From the NCBI RefSeq assembly GCF_004078635.1, contig NZ_RZNB01000005.1, positions 217,785-281,784 on the forward strand: a DNA stretch of 64,000 nucleotides, read 5' to 3'. Under the pieces are notes generated by a model that had not been told where the DNA came from, ran no database searches, and saw only the letters and a list, made by a program, of their open reading frames with translations. The position numbers and the translations under genes were made by a program. This document shows, in pieces, positions 37,266-46,665 of the stretch (position 1 is the first letter of the stretch; each line of letters opens with the position of its first letter). Origin of the DNA: Labedella phragmitis. Lineage in GTDB: Bacteria; Actinomycetota; Actinomycetes; Actinomycetales; Microbacteriaceae.

Positions 37266-37958
37266 CTAGACGAAGAGGTTCGCCCGGTCGAGGTCCTCGG
37301 CGAAGTCGACCTCGACGGCGTAGAGGTCCGAGATGTCGACCGGCTCGACGAGGATGTTGTTCTGCTCGATCGCGAGCTCGATGCCGCGTTCGAAGTAGTC
37401 CTGCGCGTCGACGCGCTGCAGGTGACGGATGAGCGTCGCCTTGTCGGCGGCCGAGATGTAGTTGATGCCCACGGCCTCGCCGAGTCCGCCCTTGACGGTC
37501 TTCGAGAGCTTCTGGATATAGCCCTCTGCGCTCGTCGTGTACTTGACCTCTTCGTCCGAGACCTTCGCCGTGTTGACCGTCACGAAGGACTGGTCGCGCG
37601 CGATCATCTCAGCCGCGCGGTCGAGCACCTGCGGATCGAAGACGACGTCACCGTTCATCCAGAGGACGCCGCCGGGCTGCGAGGCCTGGAGAGCCCGGAG
37701 GAGGCTCTTGGAGGTGTTCGTCTGGTCGTACTGCTCGTTGTACACGAACGATGCGTCGGGGAAGGCCTCGACGATGTGCTCGAGCTTGTAGCCGACGACG
37801 ATCGTCACCTTGGCCCGCTTGCCGAAGGCGTGGTGGATGTTGTCGAACTGCTGCTGCATGATGGTGCGGCCGTCGCTCAACTCGGTGAGCGGCTTGGGAA
37901 GGGACCGTCCGAGTCGGCTTCCCATGCCGGCGGCGAGAATCACTACCTGAGTGGTCAC
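37266..37958 (-). CDS. Nucleotidyltransferase (CTP:phosphocholine/polyol-phosphate type)
   Basis: 230 aa. The N-terminal LAAGMGSRLGRSLPKPL is the NTP-binding signature of sugar-phosphate nucleotidyltransferases. YNEQYDQTNTSKSLLRAL and GVLWMNGDVVFD (the metal-binding Asp) and the small size fit the LicC/inositol-phosphate cytidylyltransferase group more than glucose-1-phosphate enzymes. It could supply the CDP-alcohol used by the CDP-alcohol transferase or TagF-like protein 3-6 kb away (inference). GTG 37958 follows GAAGGAGC at good spacing. Confidence 0.82.
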   Translation of the reverse strand: MTTQVVILAAGMGSRLGRSLPKPLTELSDGRTIMQQQFDNIHHAFGKRAKVTIVVGYKLEHIVEAFPDASFVYNEQYDQTNTSKSLLRALQASQPGGVLWMNGDVVFDPQVLDRAAEMIARDQSFVTVNTAKVSDEEVKYTTSAEGYIQKLSKTVKGGLGEAVGINYISAADKATLIRHLQRVDAQDYFERGIELAIEQNNILVEPVDISDLYAVEVDFAEDLDRANLFV

Positions 37959-38050
37959 GAAATGCTCCTTCGTTGGAAATCGGGGGAGACGGCGCGGGCG
38001 CCCGCTGGGCCGTTCACACGCAATTCACCCGAAAGTCGATGAGATGACAC

Positions 38051-38079
38051 CCCGTTATGTCCTCGTACACGATAACGGG
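38051..38079. promoter_or_regulatory. Perfect dyad CCCGTTAT-N13-ATAACGGG, possible operator
   Basis: Eight perfectly inverted bases with a 13-nt spacer lie in the divergent region between the nucleotidyltransferase and ABC genes, 25 bp upstream of a good -35 box. The core CCGTTAT also occurs twice directly before the tagF-like gene. A repressor or activator site is a guess from position and symmetry. Confidence 0.4.
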
Positions 38080-38103
38080 ACACCCTCGCGGGGGGCAGCA
38101 GGG

Positions 38104-38132
38104 TTGACAGTGTCGTTGTGGATTCGTGATAC
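38104..38132 (+). promoter_or_regulatory. Near-consensus promoter TTGACA-N17-TGATAC
   Basis: A consensus -35 box with 17-nt spacing to a reasonable -10 points toward the ABC ATPase gene about 85 bp downstream. A second -10 (TAGGTT, 38206-38211) lies exactly 6 nt before the GTG and could give a leaderless transcript. Confidence 0.55.
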
Positions 38133-38217
38133 GCCGCTCGGGCTCCTCCCAGCCCGACGTCTCGTCGACTGTCGACACCGCTCTGCACGCCCACAGCGCC
38201 CTTGGTAGGTTTAAGCG

Positions 38218-40152
38218 GTGACTTCCGAATCCCCTCAGAACGACGACGCGCGGACGCCGTCGACCCCTTCCGAGCAGACTCCGGAGTCCGCTCCGGGCGG
38301 GAGTGCGGGCGCGAAGAAGTCGTCAGCGCGCACCGCTTCGTCGACGCCGCGAACCTCGAAGTCGTCACGGTCGACATCGTCCTCCACCTCGAAGTCGTCG
38401 TCCACCCCCTCGACAAACCGTCGGAAATCCGCCGCCGCATCCGCGGACGCTCCCGACGCCGTCGTGGAGCCGCAAGCGTCGGCTCCGAAGAGTCCCCGGT
38501 CGGCCGGTTCGACGCGCAAGCCCGCCGCGAGCGCGCAGAAGCGAACTCCGGATCCGGTCCGCTCCGCCGCGGCGAAGGCCGCCGCGGCACGGCGCAAGGC
38601 GGCAAAGGAAGCCGCTGCCGCGGCCGCCGCAGCGGCAGCCGCCGAGGCCGACGCGGCAGCTGAGGCAGCTGGACCGGGTGAAGACGCGTCGGTGGACTCG
38701 GCGGCGGCTGCCGGGCCGGCGGTCGCCGGCCCCGCGGATCCGATCGACACGGGAACGCTCGAGGACTCCGGCAGTGATCGCGCCGTGGTCGAGAGCGATG
38801 TCGCGCCCGATGCGCCCACACCGGCCCCCGAGGAGCCGATCACGCCCGCGGATGGACTCGCCCCTGTAGCCGAGACTCCTGGCGAGGCAGACGGTGGCGC
38901 TGAGGAGGGCGCCGCGCTCAGTGATGCCGACGCGCTGGTGGACGACGAGATCGCTGGAGCGCCATCGACATCCGATGATTCCGCGTCGCCTCCTCCTCTT
39001 CCTCCTCTTCCGGCCATCTCGGCCGCCGAGGCCGCCGTCGTCTTCGCGCAGGGGCCGGCCCCGGCATCCGAGCACGACACGACGCCGACGAGCACCCGCT
39101 CGGTCGGTCTTGTCGATCGCCTGAAGCGACTGTTCACGTCGCGATCGATCGGCGAGGCCGCTCCGAGCGAGACCGCCGCGACCGAGAGCACCGACGCGGG
39201 TTCCGCCGATGACGCTCGGGCGCCCGGCGTCCTCGTCGACGATTCGAGCGAGACGACCGGTGCCTCCGTGTCTGCTCCGGCGCCCGTAACCGACCACGAC
39301 GGCTCCGCGGCGGAGCACGACGCGCTCATGGTCGAGGGTCGCGCGGTCACGCCTCTCGATGAGGAGCGGAGCGACGAGCGAGCCGTGGAGCTCGGCACCG
39401 TGCTCGCCGTGCGGGGACTCACCAAGAGCTTCGGCGACACGCACGCCGTCGATGCGCTCGACCTCGACGTCCACGCTGGATCGTTCTACGGGATCGTCGG
39501 CCCGAACGGCGCCGGGAAGACGACGACGTTGTCGATGATCACGGGTCTGCTGCGGCCCGACGCCGGCTCCGTCTCGGTGAACGGCACCGACGTGTGGGCC
39601 GATCCGGCAGCCGCGAAGCGCACGATCGGAGTGTTGCCCGACCGCTTGCGTGTCTTCGATCGCCTCACCGGTGCCCAGCTGCTCTACTACGCCGGCATGC
39701 TGCGGGGGCTCAAGAGCGACGTGGTCCGGAGCCGCGTGGAGGATCTCGCGCGGGCCTTCGGCCTCGAGGACGCCATGGGTCGCCTCGTCTCCGATTACTC
39801 GGCAGGCATGGTGAAGAAGGTGTCACTGGCGGCAGCCATGATCCATTCGCCTCGCATCCTCGTGCTCGACGAGCCCTTCGAGTCGGTCGATCCCGTGTCG
39901 GCGGCCCGGATCGTCGAGATCCTCCGCACCTACGTCGACAACGGAGGGACGGTCGTCCTCTCCAGCCACAGCATGGACTTCATCCAGAGGGTGTGCGATC
40001 ACGTCGCGATCATCGTCGAGGGTCAGGTGCTCGCCGCCGGAGCGGTCGAGGACGTCCGCGGCCCCGTCTCGCTCGAGGAACGCTTCCTCGAACTCGCGGG
40101 CGGGCGGAAAGCGGCGGAGGGGATGGAATGGTTGCACAGCTTCTCCGGCTGA
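38218..40152 (+). CDS. ABC ATPase with ~390-residue low-complexity N-terminus
   Basis: 644 aa. Residues 1-~390 are almost purely Ala/Ser/Pro/Thr/Glu with Lys/Arg early on (SSRSTSSSTSKSSSTPSTNR) and acidic later; no fold is predicted by eye. The ATPase domain starts at about 395 (AVRGLTKSFGDTHAVDALDL) with Walker A GPNGAGKTTTL (about 428), signature YSAGMVKKVSLA (about 527) and Walker B ILVLDEPFESVDP. It resembles EcsA/YxlF-type exporters. The next gene, a multi-pass protein, overlaps its end by 25 bp and is the likely permease. The GTG could be a mis-start, but codon bias continues throughout the extension. Confidence 0.85.
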   Translation: MTSESPQNDDARTPSTPSEQTPESAPGGSAGAKKSSARTASSTPRTSKSSRSTSSSTSKSSSTPSTNRRKSAAASADAPDAVVEPQASAPKSPRSAGSTRKPAASAQKRTPDPVRSAAAKAAAARRKAAKEAAAAAAAAAAAEADAAAEAAGPGEDASVDSAAAAGPAVAGPADPIDTGTLEDSGSDRAVVESDVAPDAPTPAPEEPITPADGLAPVAETPGEADGGAEEGAALSDADALVDDEIAGAPSTSDDSASPPPLPPLPAISAAEAAVVFAQGPAPASEHDTTPTSTRSVGLVDRLKRLFTSRSIGEAAPSETAATESTDAGSADDARAPGVLVDDSSETTGASVSAPAPVTDHDGSAAEHDALMVEGRAVTPLDEERSDERAVELGTVLAVRGLTKSFGDTHAVDALDLDVHAGSFYGIVGPNGAGKTTTLSMITGLLRPDAGSVSVNGTDVWADPAAAKRTIGVLPDRLRVFDRLTGAQLLYYAGMLRGLKSDVVRSRVEDLARAFGLEDAMGRLVSDYSAGMVKKVSLAAAMIHSPRILVLDEPFESVDPVSAARIVEILRTYVDNGGTVVLSSHSMDFIQRVCDHVAIIVEGQVLAAGAVEDVRGPVSLEERFLELAGGRKAAEGMEWLHSFSG

Positions 40153-41699
40153 GGCTTCAGTCCTCGCTCGGCGCGCTGCGTCGGACGCCCATGCAGATGC
40201 TCGGGCTCCTCATCGGGATCGGTCTCGGCATCGCGATCGTCTGGGCGATCGGACTCGGCCTGTTCGCGTTGCGCTTCGTCGAAGCGGGAAACGCTCGCGA
40301 CCTCATCGTCGTCGCCGGTTCGTTCGTCGTGCTCGGGTTCGCCACGGTGCCGTTGCTCTTCCGGCTCGAGGACCCGATGGACCCGCGCGCGTTCGCGCTC
40401 TTCGGGCTGCCACCGCGTCCTCTCGCACGAGGGCTCGCAATCGCCGCGCTCCTCGGCGTCCCGGCGATCGTCATGGCCGTGCTGAGTCTCGCGACCGTCG
40501 TGACGTGGTCTCGCGGGCCGCTGCCGATACTGTTCGCCATCGTGTCAGCCCTACTCGCCGTCGCCACGTGCGTCCTTCTCGGGCGCATCTCCATCGCGGT
40601 CGGATCGGTCTTCCTGTCCCATCGACGCACGCGCGAGTTCACGGGGATGCTGTGGCTGCTCGTGATCGTCCTCGTGATCCCCGCGCTCGCGCTGCTCGCG
40701 AGCATGGACTGGGGGAACGCGGGCTTCACGGTCTTCGGCCGGGCGGCATCCGTCGTGAGTTGGACGCCGTTCGGCGCGGTCTGGTCGGCGCCAGGGGACG
40801 CGGCGACGGGCTCGCTCGGGGCCGCAACGGTCAAGCTCCTCATCGCCGTCGCGACCGTCGCTCTGCTGTGGCGGGGTTGGGAGGCTCTCGTCGCGAGGCT
40901 CGTCGTCTCACCCGTCCGAGAGGCCCCGACGAAGAGCTTCGGCGGGCTCGGTTGGTTCGATGCGCTTCCCGGCGGTCCTGTCGGCGTGATCGCCGCGCGG
41001 AGCCTCACCTACTGGTCCCGGGACTCGCGCTATCTCGCGCCTCTCCTCGTGATCCCCGTCGTTCCGTTCCTCATGATCGCGCCCCTTCTCGTGGCGGGCG
41101 TGCCGGCTCAACCGCTCGCGCTGCTCCCGCTGCCCGTGATGTGCCTGTTCCTCGGGTGGTCCCTCCACAACGAGCTGGCGCTCGACTCGAGCGCCGTGTG
41201 GTTGCACGTTGCGTCGGGTGTCCGCGGCTGGGCGGACCGTCTCGGACGCACCGTGCCGATCCTGTTGATCGGGACGGTGCTCGTCGCGGCGGGGTCGGCG
41301 CTGACGGCGGTCGTCTACGGCGACTGGAGGGCGTTCCCCTCGATCGTCGGCGTCTCCTCGGCGCTGCTGCTCGTCGGTGTCGGCGTCTCCTCTCTCGTGT
41401 CCGCACGACTCCCGTACGCGGCGGTCCTTCCGGGCGACAGCCCTTTCCAGCAGCCGCAGACGAGTGGAAGCTCCGCCGTCGTCTCGCAATCCGTCAGCCT
41501 CCTCGCGACCATCGCCTTGACCGTCCCGACGTTCTGGTTCGCCGCGCGGGGCCTCGTCGAATCACCCTCCTGGCACCTCGTCGCACTGTTCGTGGGGCTC
41601 GGTTCCGGTCTGCTGGTGCTGATCGTCGGCATCCTCGCCGGAGGCCGTGTCTTCGATCGACGCGGCCCGGAGATCATCGGCTTCGCGACGAGCGTGTAG
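40128..41699 (+). CDS. Multi-pass membrane protein, partner of the ABC ATPase
   Basis: 523 aa, about ten to twelve hydrophobic segments beginning at about residue 22 (LGLLIGIGLGIAIVWAIGLGLFAL). There is no strong family motif. Position directly after, and overlapping, the ATPase gene makes it the probable transmembrane subunit of an exporter of unknown substrate. ATG 40128 lies inside the upstream gene and follows GGAGGGGATGGA. Confidence 0.75.
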   Translation: MVAQLLRLRLQSSLGALRRTPMQMLGLLIGIGLGIAIVWAIGLGLFALRFVEAGNARDLIVVAGSFVVLGFATVPLLFRLEDPMDPRAFALFGLPPRPLARGLAIAALLGVPAIVMAVLSLATVVTWSRGPLPILFAIVSALLAVATCVLLGRISIAVGSVFLSHRRTREFTGMLWLLVIVLVIPALALLASMDWGNAGFTVFGRAASVVSWTPFGAVWSAPGDAATGSLGAATVKLLIAVATVALLWRGWEALVARLVVSPVREAPTKSFGGLGWFDALPGGPVGVIAARSLTYWSRDSRYLAPLLVIPVVPFLMIAPLLVAGVPAQPLALLPLPVMCLFLGWSLHNELALDSSAVWLHVASGVRGWADRLGRTVPILLIGTVLVAAGSALTAVVYGDWRAFPSIVGVSSALLLVGVGVSSLVSARLPYAAVLPGDSPFQQPQTSGSSAVVSQSVSLLATIALTVPTFWFAARGLVESPSWHLVALFVGLGSGLLVLIVGILAGGRVFDRRGPEIIGFATSV

Positions 41700-41748
41700 C
41701 TCGAGCCGCAACGGCTCTCCTGCGTGCCGGCGGTCGTAGAATGGGGTC

Positions 41749-42039
41749 ATGCAGACGCCCAGCTTCAGCACGATGGACCCTTCCGGTACGCCCGATGGGG
41801 GATCGACGAGCGTGCTCGACCGCGAACTCGAGAAGCTCCTCGAAGACGAGGCGATCGAACCGGGTGACCACGAGCGCTTCTCGCACTACGTGCGCAAGGA
41901 GAAGATCCTCGAGTCGGCGATGACCGGCAAGCCCGTCAAGGCGCTGTGCGGCAAGAAGTGGACCCCGGGTCGCGACCCGGAGAAGTTCCCGGTCTGCCCG
42001 AGCTGCAAAGAGATCTACGAGAAGCTCAAGAAGGACTGA
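41749..42039 (+). CDS. DUF3039 protein, probable zinc-binding
   Basis: 96 aa. After an acidic N-terminus it has HERFSHYVRKEKI, GKPVKALCGKKWTPGRDPEKFPVCPSCKEIYEKL: His and three Cys spaced as in the actinobacterial DUF3039 family, presumably one zinc site. Function is unknown. TAGAAT lies exactly 6 nt before the ATG, so the start is leaderless-type. Confidence 0.9.
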   Translation: MQTPSFSTMDPSGTPDGGSTSVLDRELEKLLEDEAIEPGDHERFSHYVRKEKILESAMTGKPVKALCGKKWTPGRDPEKFPVCPSCKEIYEKLKKD

Positions 42040-42058
42040 GCCGGCGAAGCGCCGCTCC

Positions 42059-43357
42059 TCACTCGTAGAGGGTGGGGAGGGCCGGCTCCCCACGAGTGAG
42101 CCGGAAGGCGGCGGCGGGCAATTCCCCGACGGCGCTCTCCCGGTGTGCTCGAGCCCGCTCCACACCCGTGGCTCCGAGGACGTCCTCCATCGGTTCCCCT
42201 CCCACGAGCAGTGGCGTGAGGAGTTCTCGTTCGTCCGTGCGCGCTTCGGCCGTGGGGGAGGTGCGCACGACTTCGGCGCTCGCGACTCCGCCGTCGAAGC
42301 GGCGGTACGCGCGCTTGCGCCCGCCCAGGGAGACCTTGTCGGCTGAGGCCTTCGCCACCGACACCCAGTCGCCGGCGTCGTCGCGATGCGCCACGAGCTT
42401 GTAGACCATGCCCGCCGCCGGTGCTCCCGATCCGGTCACGAGCGACGTGCCGACGCCGTAGGAGTCGACGGGAGAGCCGGACAAGCCCGCGATCGCATAC
42501 TCGTCGAGGTCGTTCGTGACGGTGATCTTCGTGCCGACCGCGCCGAGCGAGTCCAGTTGCTCGCGGACCTCGACCACGAGGGTGGGGAGATCGCCGGAGT
42601 CGAGGCGGACGGCGCCGAGCCCCGTGCCCGCGACGCGGACGGCCGTCTCGATCGCCGTCGGGATGTCGTATGTATCGACGAGCAGGGTCGTCCCCGAGCC
42701 GAGGGCGGCCACTTGCGCTCGGAACGCGTCCTCCTCGGAGTCGTGCAGGAGGGTGAAGGCGTGCGCGGCCGTACCCATCGTCGGGATGCCCCATGTGCGA
42801 CCGGCCTCGAGGTTGCTCGTGGCGCCGAAACCCGCGATGTACGCCGCTCGCGCGGCCGCGACGGCGGCCTCTTCATGCGCGCGTCGTGATCCCATCTCGG
42901 CGAGGGGGCGACCGGCGGCCGCCGTCACCATGCGCGTCGCCGCATTCGCGACGGCGGAGTCGTAATTCAGCATGCTGAGCACGAGCGTCTCGAGTACCAC
43001 GCCCTCCGCGAAGCTCGACTGCACGACGAGCACGGGGGACCCGGGGAAGTACACCTCGCCCTCCCGGTAGCCCCAGACGTCGCCCGAGAACCGGTAGTCG
43101 GCGAGCCAGTCGATCGTGGCGGGCCGGACGATCTGCGCGTCAGCGAGCCACGAGAGCTCCTCGTCGCGGAACCGGAACCGTGTGATCGCCTCGACGAGCC
43201 GGCCCGTGCCGGCGACGACGCCGTAGCGTCTCGCGCCCGGAAGCCGACGGGCGAAGGTCTCGAAGACCGCTTCGCGGTGGGCCGTGCCCTTCTCGATGGC
43301 CGCGTCGACCATGGTGAGTTCGTAGCGGTCGGTGTGCAGGGCGGTGGAGTTGCTCAC
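42059..43357 (-). CDS. pncB: Nicotinate phosphoribosyltransferase
   Basis: 432 aa. First step of the Preiss-Handler NAD salvage pathway (nicotinate + PRPP to nicotinate mononucleotide). LHTDRYELTMVDAAIEKGTAHREAVFETFARRLPG at the N-terminus, GSRRAHEEAAVAAARAAYIAGFGATSN, TMGTAAHAFTLLHDSEEDAF and VRLDSGDL follow the PncB pattern. GTG 43357 has TAGGCT exactly 6 nt upstream. Divergent from murI, with only 36 bp between the starts and two back-to-back TAGGCT hexamers. Confidence 0.95.
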   Translation of the reverse strand: MSNSTALHTDRYELTMVDAAIEKGTAHREAVFETFARRLPGARRYGVVAGTGRLVEAITRFRFRDEELSWLADAQIVRPATIDWLADYRFSGDVWGYREGEVYFPGSPVLVVQSSFAEGVVLETLVLSMLNYDSAVANAATRMVTAAAGRPLAEMGSRRAHEEAAVAAARAAYIAGFGATSNLEAGRTWGIPTMGTAAHAFTLLHDSEEDAFRAQVAALGSGTTLLVDTYDIPTAIETAVRVAGTGLGAVRLDSGDLPTLVVEVREQLDSLGAVGTKITVTNDLDEYAIAGLSGSPVDSYGVGTSLVTGSGAPAAGMVYKLVAHRDDAGDWVSVAKASADKVSLGGRKRAYRRFDGGVASAEVVRTSPTAEARTDERELLTPLLVGGEPMEDVLGATGVERARAHRESAVGELPAAAFRLTRGEPALPTLYE

Positions 43358-43393
43358 CTCGTCAGCCTAGCGACGCGGCTAGGCTAGTTGCTC

Positions 43394-44239
43394 GTGACGG
43401 ACGCACCGATCGGGATCTTCGACTCTGGGGTCGGTGGGCTCACCGTGGCGCGCGCGATCCACGACCAACTGCCGAGGGAATCGATCCTGTACATCGGCGA
43501 TACGGCGCGCTCGCCCTATGGTCCGAAGCCCATTGCGGACGTCCGACGCTACGCCCTCGAAGTGCTCGACGATCTCGTCGCCCAGGGCGTCAAGATGCTC
43601 GTGATCGCGTGCAACACCGCATCGGCGGCAATGCTGCGGGATGCGCGGGAACGCTACGACGTCCCCGTCGTCGAAGTCATCCAGCCGGCGGTGCGCACGG
43701 CCGTCGCGACCACGCGGAACCGGCGGGTCGGCGTGATCGGCACGGTCGGGACGATCAATTCCCGCGCCTACGAGGACGCGTTCGCCGCAGCTCCTCAACT
43801 CGAGTTGTTCACTCGCGCGTGCCCCCGTTTCGTCGAGTTCGTCGAATCGGGTGTGACGACGGGATCCGAGGTCCTCGCTGTCGCCGAGGAGTACCTCGCG
43901 CCGCTGCGTCACGCCGGCGTCGACACGCTCGTTCTCGGATGCACCCACTATCCGTTCCTGAAGGGCGCGATCTCATACGTCATGGGACCGAGCGTCACCC
44001 TCGTCTCGAGCGACTCCGAGACGGCGAGCGACGTGTACCGCGAACTCGTCTCCCGCGGCCTCGAACGCACCTCGCTCGAACAGCCCACCCGCCGCTACGA
44101 GGCGACCGGCAACAGCGCCGATGACTTCCGCGACCTCGCCAACCGACTGCTCGGTCGTGAGATCGACCGTGTCGACCTCGTCCAGACGGGCGCCATCGAT
44201 CTGTCCACCCTCCACCCCGCACCGAGGAGCACTTCGTGA
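43394..44239 (+). CDS. murI: Glutamate racemase
   Basis: 281 aa. It makes D-glutamate for peptidoglycan in the cytosol. [17 protein letters not shown], the catalytic Cys in IACNTAS (about residue 74) and the second Cys in [11 protein letters not shown] (about 183) are all present. GTG 43394 is chosen over TTG 43388; TAGGCT lies 8 nt before it. First of the murI-rph-rdgB operon, overlapping rph by 4 bp (GTGA). Confidence 0.96.
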   Translation: MTDAPIGIFDSGVGGLTVARAIHDQLPRESILYIGDTARSPYGPKPIADVRRYALEVLDDLVAQGVKMLVIACNTASAAMLRDARERYDVPVVEVIQPAVRTAVATTRNRRVGVIGTVGTINSRAYEDAFAAAPQLELFTRACPRFVEFVESGVTTGSEVLAVAEEYLAPLRHAGVDTLVLGCTHYPFLKGAISYVMGPSVTLVSSDSETASDVYRELVSRGLERTSLEQPTRRYEATGNSADDFRDLANRLLGREIDRVDLVQTGAIDLSTLHPAPRSTS

Positions 44240-44979
44240 CCGACACCATTCGCGCCGACGGCCGTATCCCCGAGCAGCTCAGACCCGTGACGATAGAGCG
44301 GGGGTGGAGCGATCAGGCCGAGGGGTCAGCCCTCATCTCCTACGGCCGCACGAAGGTGCTCTGCACGGCGTCCTTCACGAACGGTGTCCCGCGGTGGCTG
44401 CAGGGCAAGGGCAAGGGGTGGGTCACCGCGGAGTACGCGATGCTCCCGCGTTCCACCAACGACCGCATGGACCGCGAGTCGGTGAAGGGACGGATCGGTG
44501 GCCGCACTCACGAGATCTCGCGCCTCATCGGGCGGAGCCTCCGGGCTGTCATCGACACGAAGGCGCTCGGCGAGAACACCGTCGTGATCGACTGCGACGT
44601 CCTCCAGGCTGACGGCGGAACCCGTACGGCCGCCATCACGGGCGCCTACGTCGCGCTCGCCGACGCGATCGCCTGGGCCCGTGATCAGAAGTTCGTGTCG
44701 AAGAACGCCGTGCCCCTCACTGACAGCGTCTCGGCGGTCTCCGTCGGGATCATCGACGGCGCCCCCATGCTCGACCTCGCGTACGTCGAGGACGTGCGCG
44801 CCGAGACCGACATGAACGTCGTCGTGACGGGAGGCGGCCAGTTCGTCGAGGTGCAGGGGACCGCGGAGGGTGCGCCGTTCGATCGAGCGGAACTCGACTC
44901 GCTCCTCGACCTCGCGGTCGAGGGCGCCGCCGAACTCGCCGCGATCCAGCGGTCGGTGCTGCAGAACGGCACGGCATGA
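44236..44979 (+). CDS. rph: Ribonuclease PH
   Basis: 247 aa. Phosphorolytic 3'-5' exoribonuclease that trims tRNA 3' ends. [59 protein letters not shown] and [19 protein letters not shown] are diagnostic. Full length. Overlaps murI upstream (GTGA) and rdgB downstream (ATGA). Confidence 0.97.
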   Translation: MTDTIRADGRIPEQLRPVTIERGWSDQAEGSALISYGRTKVLCTASFTNGVPRWLQGKGKGWVTAEYAMLPRSTNDRMDRESVKGRIGGRTHEISRLIGRSLRAVIDTKALGENTVVIDCDVLQADGGTRTAAITGAYVALADAIAWARDQKFVSKNAVPLTDSVSAVSVGIIDGAPMLDLAYVEDVRAETDMNVVVTGGGQFVEVQGTAEGAPFDRAELDSLLDLAVEGAAELAAIQRSVLQNGTA

Positions 44980-45614
44980 CGGACGAGGGCGTGGCCGTCG
45001 TCGAGATCGTGCTGGCGACGCACAACGCGCACAAGGTCGAGGAGTTCCAGCGCATCATCGGCGAGGCGTTGCCCGGCGTGACGGTGCTCCCGTACGACGG
45101 CCCGGAGCCCGTCGAGGACGGCCTGTCGTTCCAGGAGAACGCTTTGATCAAGGCGCGGGCCGCCGCCGCCCACACGGGGCGCATCGCCCTCGCGGACGAC
45201 AGCGGCATCTGCGTCGACGTGCTCGGCGGATCGCCGGGCATCTTCTCGGCGCGGTGGGCCGGCCCGGGTCGCGGTGACGAGGCCAATCTCGAACTCCTGC
45301 TCGCGCAGTTGCAGGACATCGCTCCGTCGGACCGGGGTGCCCGCTTCGAGTGCCACATCGCCATCGTCGTACCGGGCATCGACGGGACGCCCGAGCACGA
45401 GGCGATCGCCGTCGGCGTGTGGCCCGGTGCCCTCGCCACGGAACGCGGGGGAGCGAACGGTTTCGGCTACGACCCGATCTTCATTCCGGAGGGCGACGGC
45501 CGGACCGCCGCCGAGCTCAGCCCGGAGGAGAAGAACACGGTCTCGCACCGAGCTCGGGCCGTCGCCGACGCCATCCCGCACCTCAGCATGATTCTCACCT
45601 CGCGCGACGAGTGA
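44976..45614 (+). CDS. rdgB: dITP/XTP pyrophosphatase (RdgB/HAM1)
   Basis: 212 aa. House-cleaning enzyme that hydrolyses non-canonical purine NTPs. [60 protein letters not shown] and the C-terminal SHRARAV are the family signatures. Last gene of the murI-rph-rdgB operon. Confidence 0.96.
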   Translation: MTDEGVAVVEIVLATHNAHKVEEFQRIIGEALPGVTVLPYDGPEPVEDGLSFQENALIKARAAAAHTGRIALADDSGICVDVLGGSPGIFSARWAGPGRGDEANLELLLAQLQDIAPSDRGARFECHIAIVVPGIDGTPEHEAIAVGVWPGALATERGGANGFGYDPIFIPEGDGRTAAELSPEEKNTVSHRARAVADAIPHLSMILTSRDE

Positions 45615-45701
45615 GGTGTTCGGCCCGATAATGGGAACGACGATCATTTCTCATAGCTGACCAGCGGTTCCGAAGTCGTCTGAAGGACGTAGGCTGGAGT
45701 C

Positions 45702-46610
45702 ATGGCTCACGATCACGCACACGGCGCCGCGGACCGGTCCCGTCTGCTGATCGTCATCCCGATCGTCGCGGTCGTCCTCGTCGCGCAGTCGATCGGCGGA
45801 CTCGTGACGGGCTCGCTCTCCCTGCTGGCCGACGCCGGGCACCTCTTCTCCGACCTCACGGGCCTCGTCATCGCGCTCGTTGCGATCGGCATCGCCCGGC
45901 GCCCGGCCACCGATCGCCACACCTTCGGGTACCAGAGGACGGAGATCCTCGCCGCGCTCCTCAACGGACTCATCCTCACCGTCGTGGCCGTGAGCGTCGG
46001 GATCGAGGGCGTGCGGCGGCTCGTCGAACCGGGTACGGCGGACGTGGCGGCTCTGCCCATGCTGCTCGTCGCCGTCGTCGGTCTCGTCGCGAACGTCGTC
46101 TCGCTCCTCATCCTGCGCGGTTCGGCGAAGGGGTCCCTCAACATGAGGGGCGCGTACCTCGAGGTCCTCGGCGACGCGTTCGGGTCGATCGGCGTCATCG
46201 TCGCGGCCATCGTGATCGCGACGACGGGCTTCGTCCAGGCGGACGCGATCGTGTCGCTCCTCATCGCCGCCGGGATCCTCCCGCGGGCCGCCCTCCTCAT
46301 CCGTGACGTCTGGCGCGTGCTCAACGAGTCGGCGCCGCTCGGCACGGACGTCGAGGTCATCCGCGATCACATCCGCGGGACGCCAGGGGTCGTCGGCGTC
46401 CACGACGTGCACGTGTGGGCGATCACCTCCGGAAGGCACGTGTTCTCGGCGCACGTCGTCGTGGACGCCGTCGTCTTCCGCCAGGACGGGGCCGGTCGGC
46501 TGCTCGACGATCTCGGGGAGTGCCTCACGGCGCACTTCGACGTCGAGCACTCGACGTTCCAGCTCGAGCCTGCCGCTCACGCAGCCCACGAGGACCAGCA
46601 CCACCGCTGA
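45702..46610 (+). CDS. Cation diffusion facilitator (CzcD/ZitB-like)
   Basis: 302 aa. Proton-coupled Zn2+/Cd2+/Co2+ efflux protein. It has a short His-rich N-terminus (HDHAHG), six membrane segments with metal-site residues in SLSLLADAGHLFSDL and a matching His/Asp pair further on, and a C-terminal cytosolic domain (GVHDVHVWAITSGRHVFSAHVVVD). A TAGGCT hexamer lies exactly 6 nt before ATG 45702. The metal cannot be inferred. Confidence 0.94.
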   Translation: MAHDHAHGAADRSRLLIVIPIVAVVLVAQSIGGLVTGSLSLLADAGHLFSDLTGLVIALVAIGIARRPATDRHTFGYQRTEILAALLNGLILTVVAVSVGIEGVRRLVEPGTADVAALPMLLVAVVGLVANVVSLLILRGSAKGSLNMRGAYLEVLGDAFGSIGVIVAAIVIATTGFVQADAIVSLLIAAGILPRAALLIRDVWRVLNESAPLGTDVEVIRDHIRGTPGVVGVHDVHVWAITSGRHVFSAHVVVDAVVFRQDGAGRLLDDLGECLTAHFDVEHSTFQLEPAAHAAHEDQHHR

Positions 46611-46665
46611 CAGCTCTCCCGACGGCGCTCGCTGTCGTGTCGTCCGCGAACGCGGAAGTCGAGGA

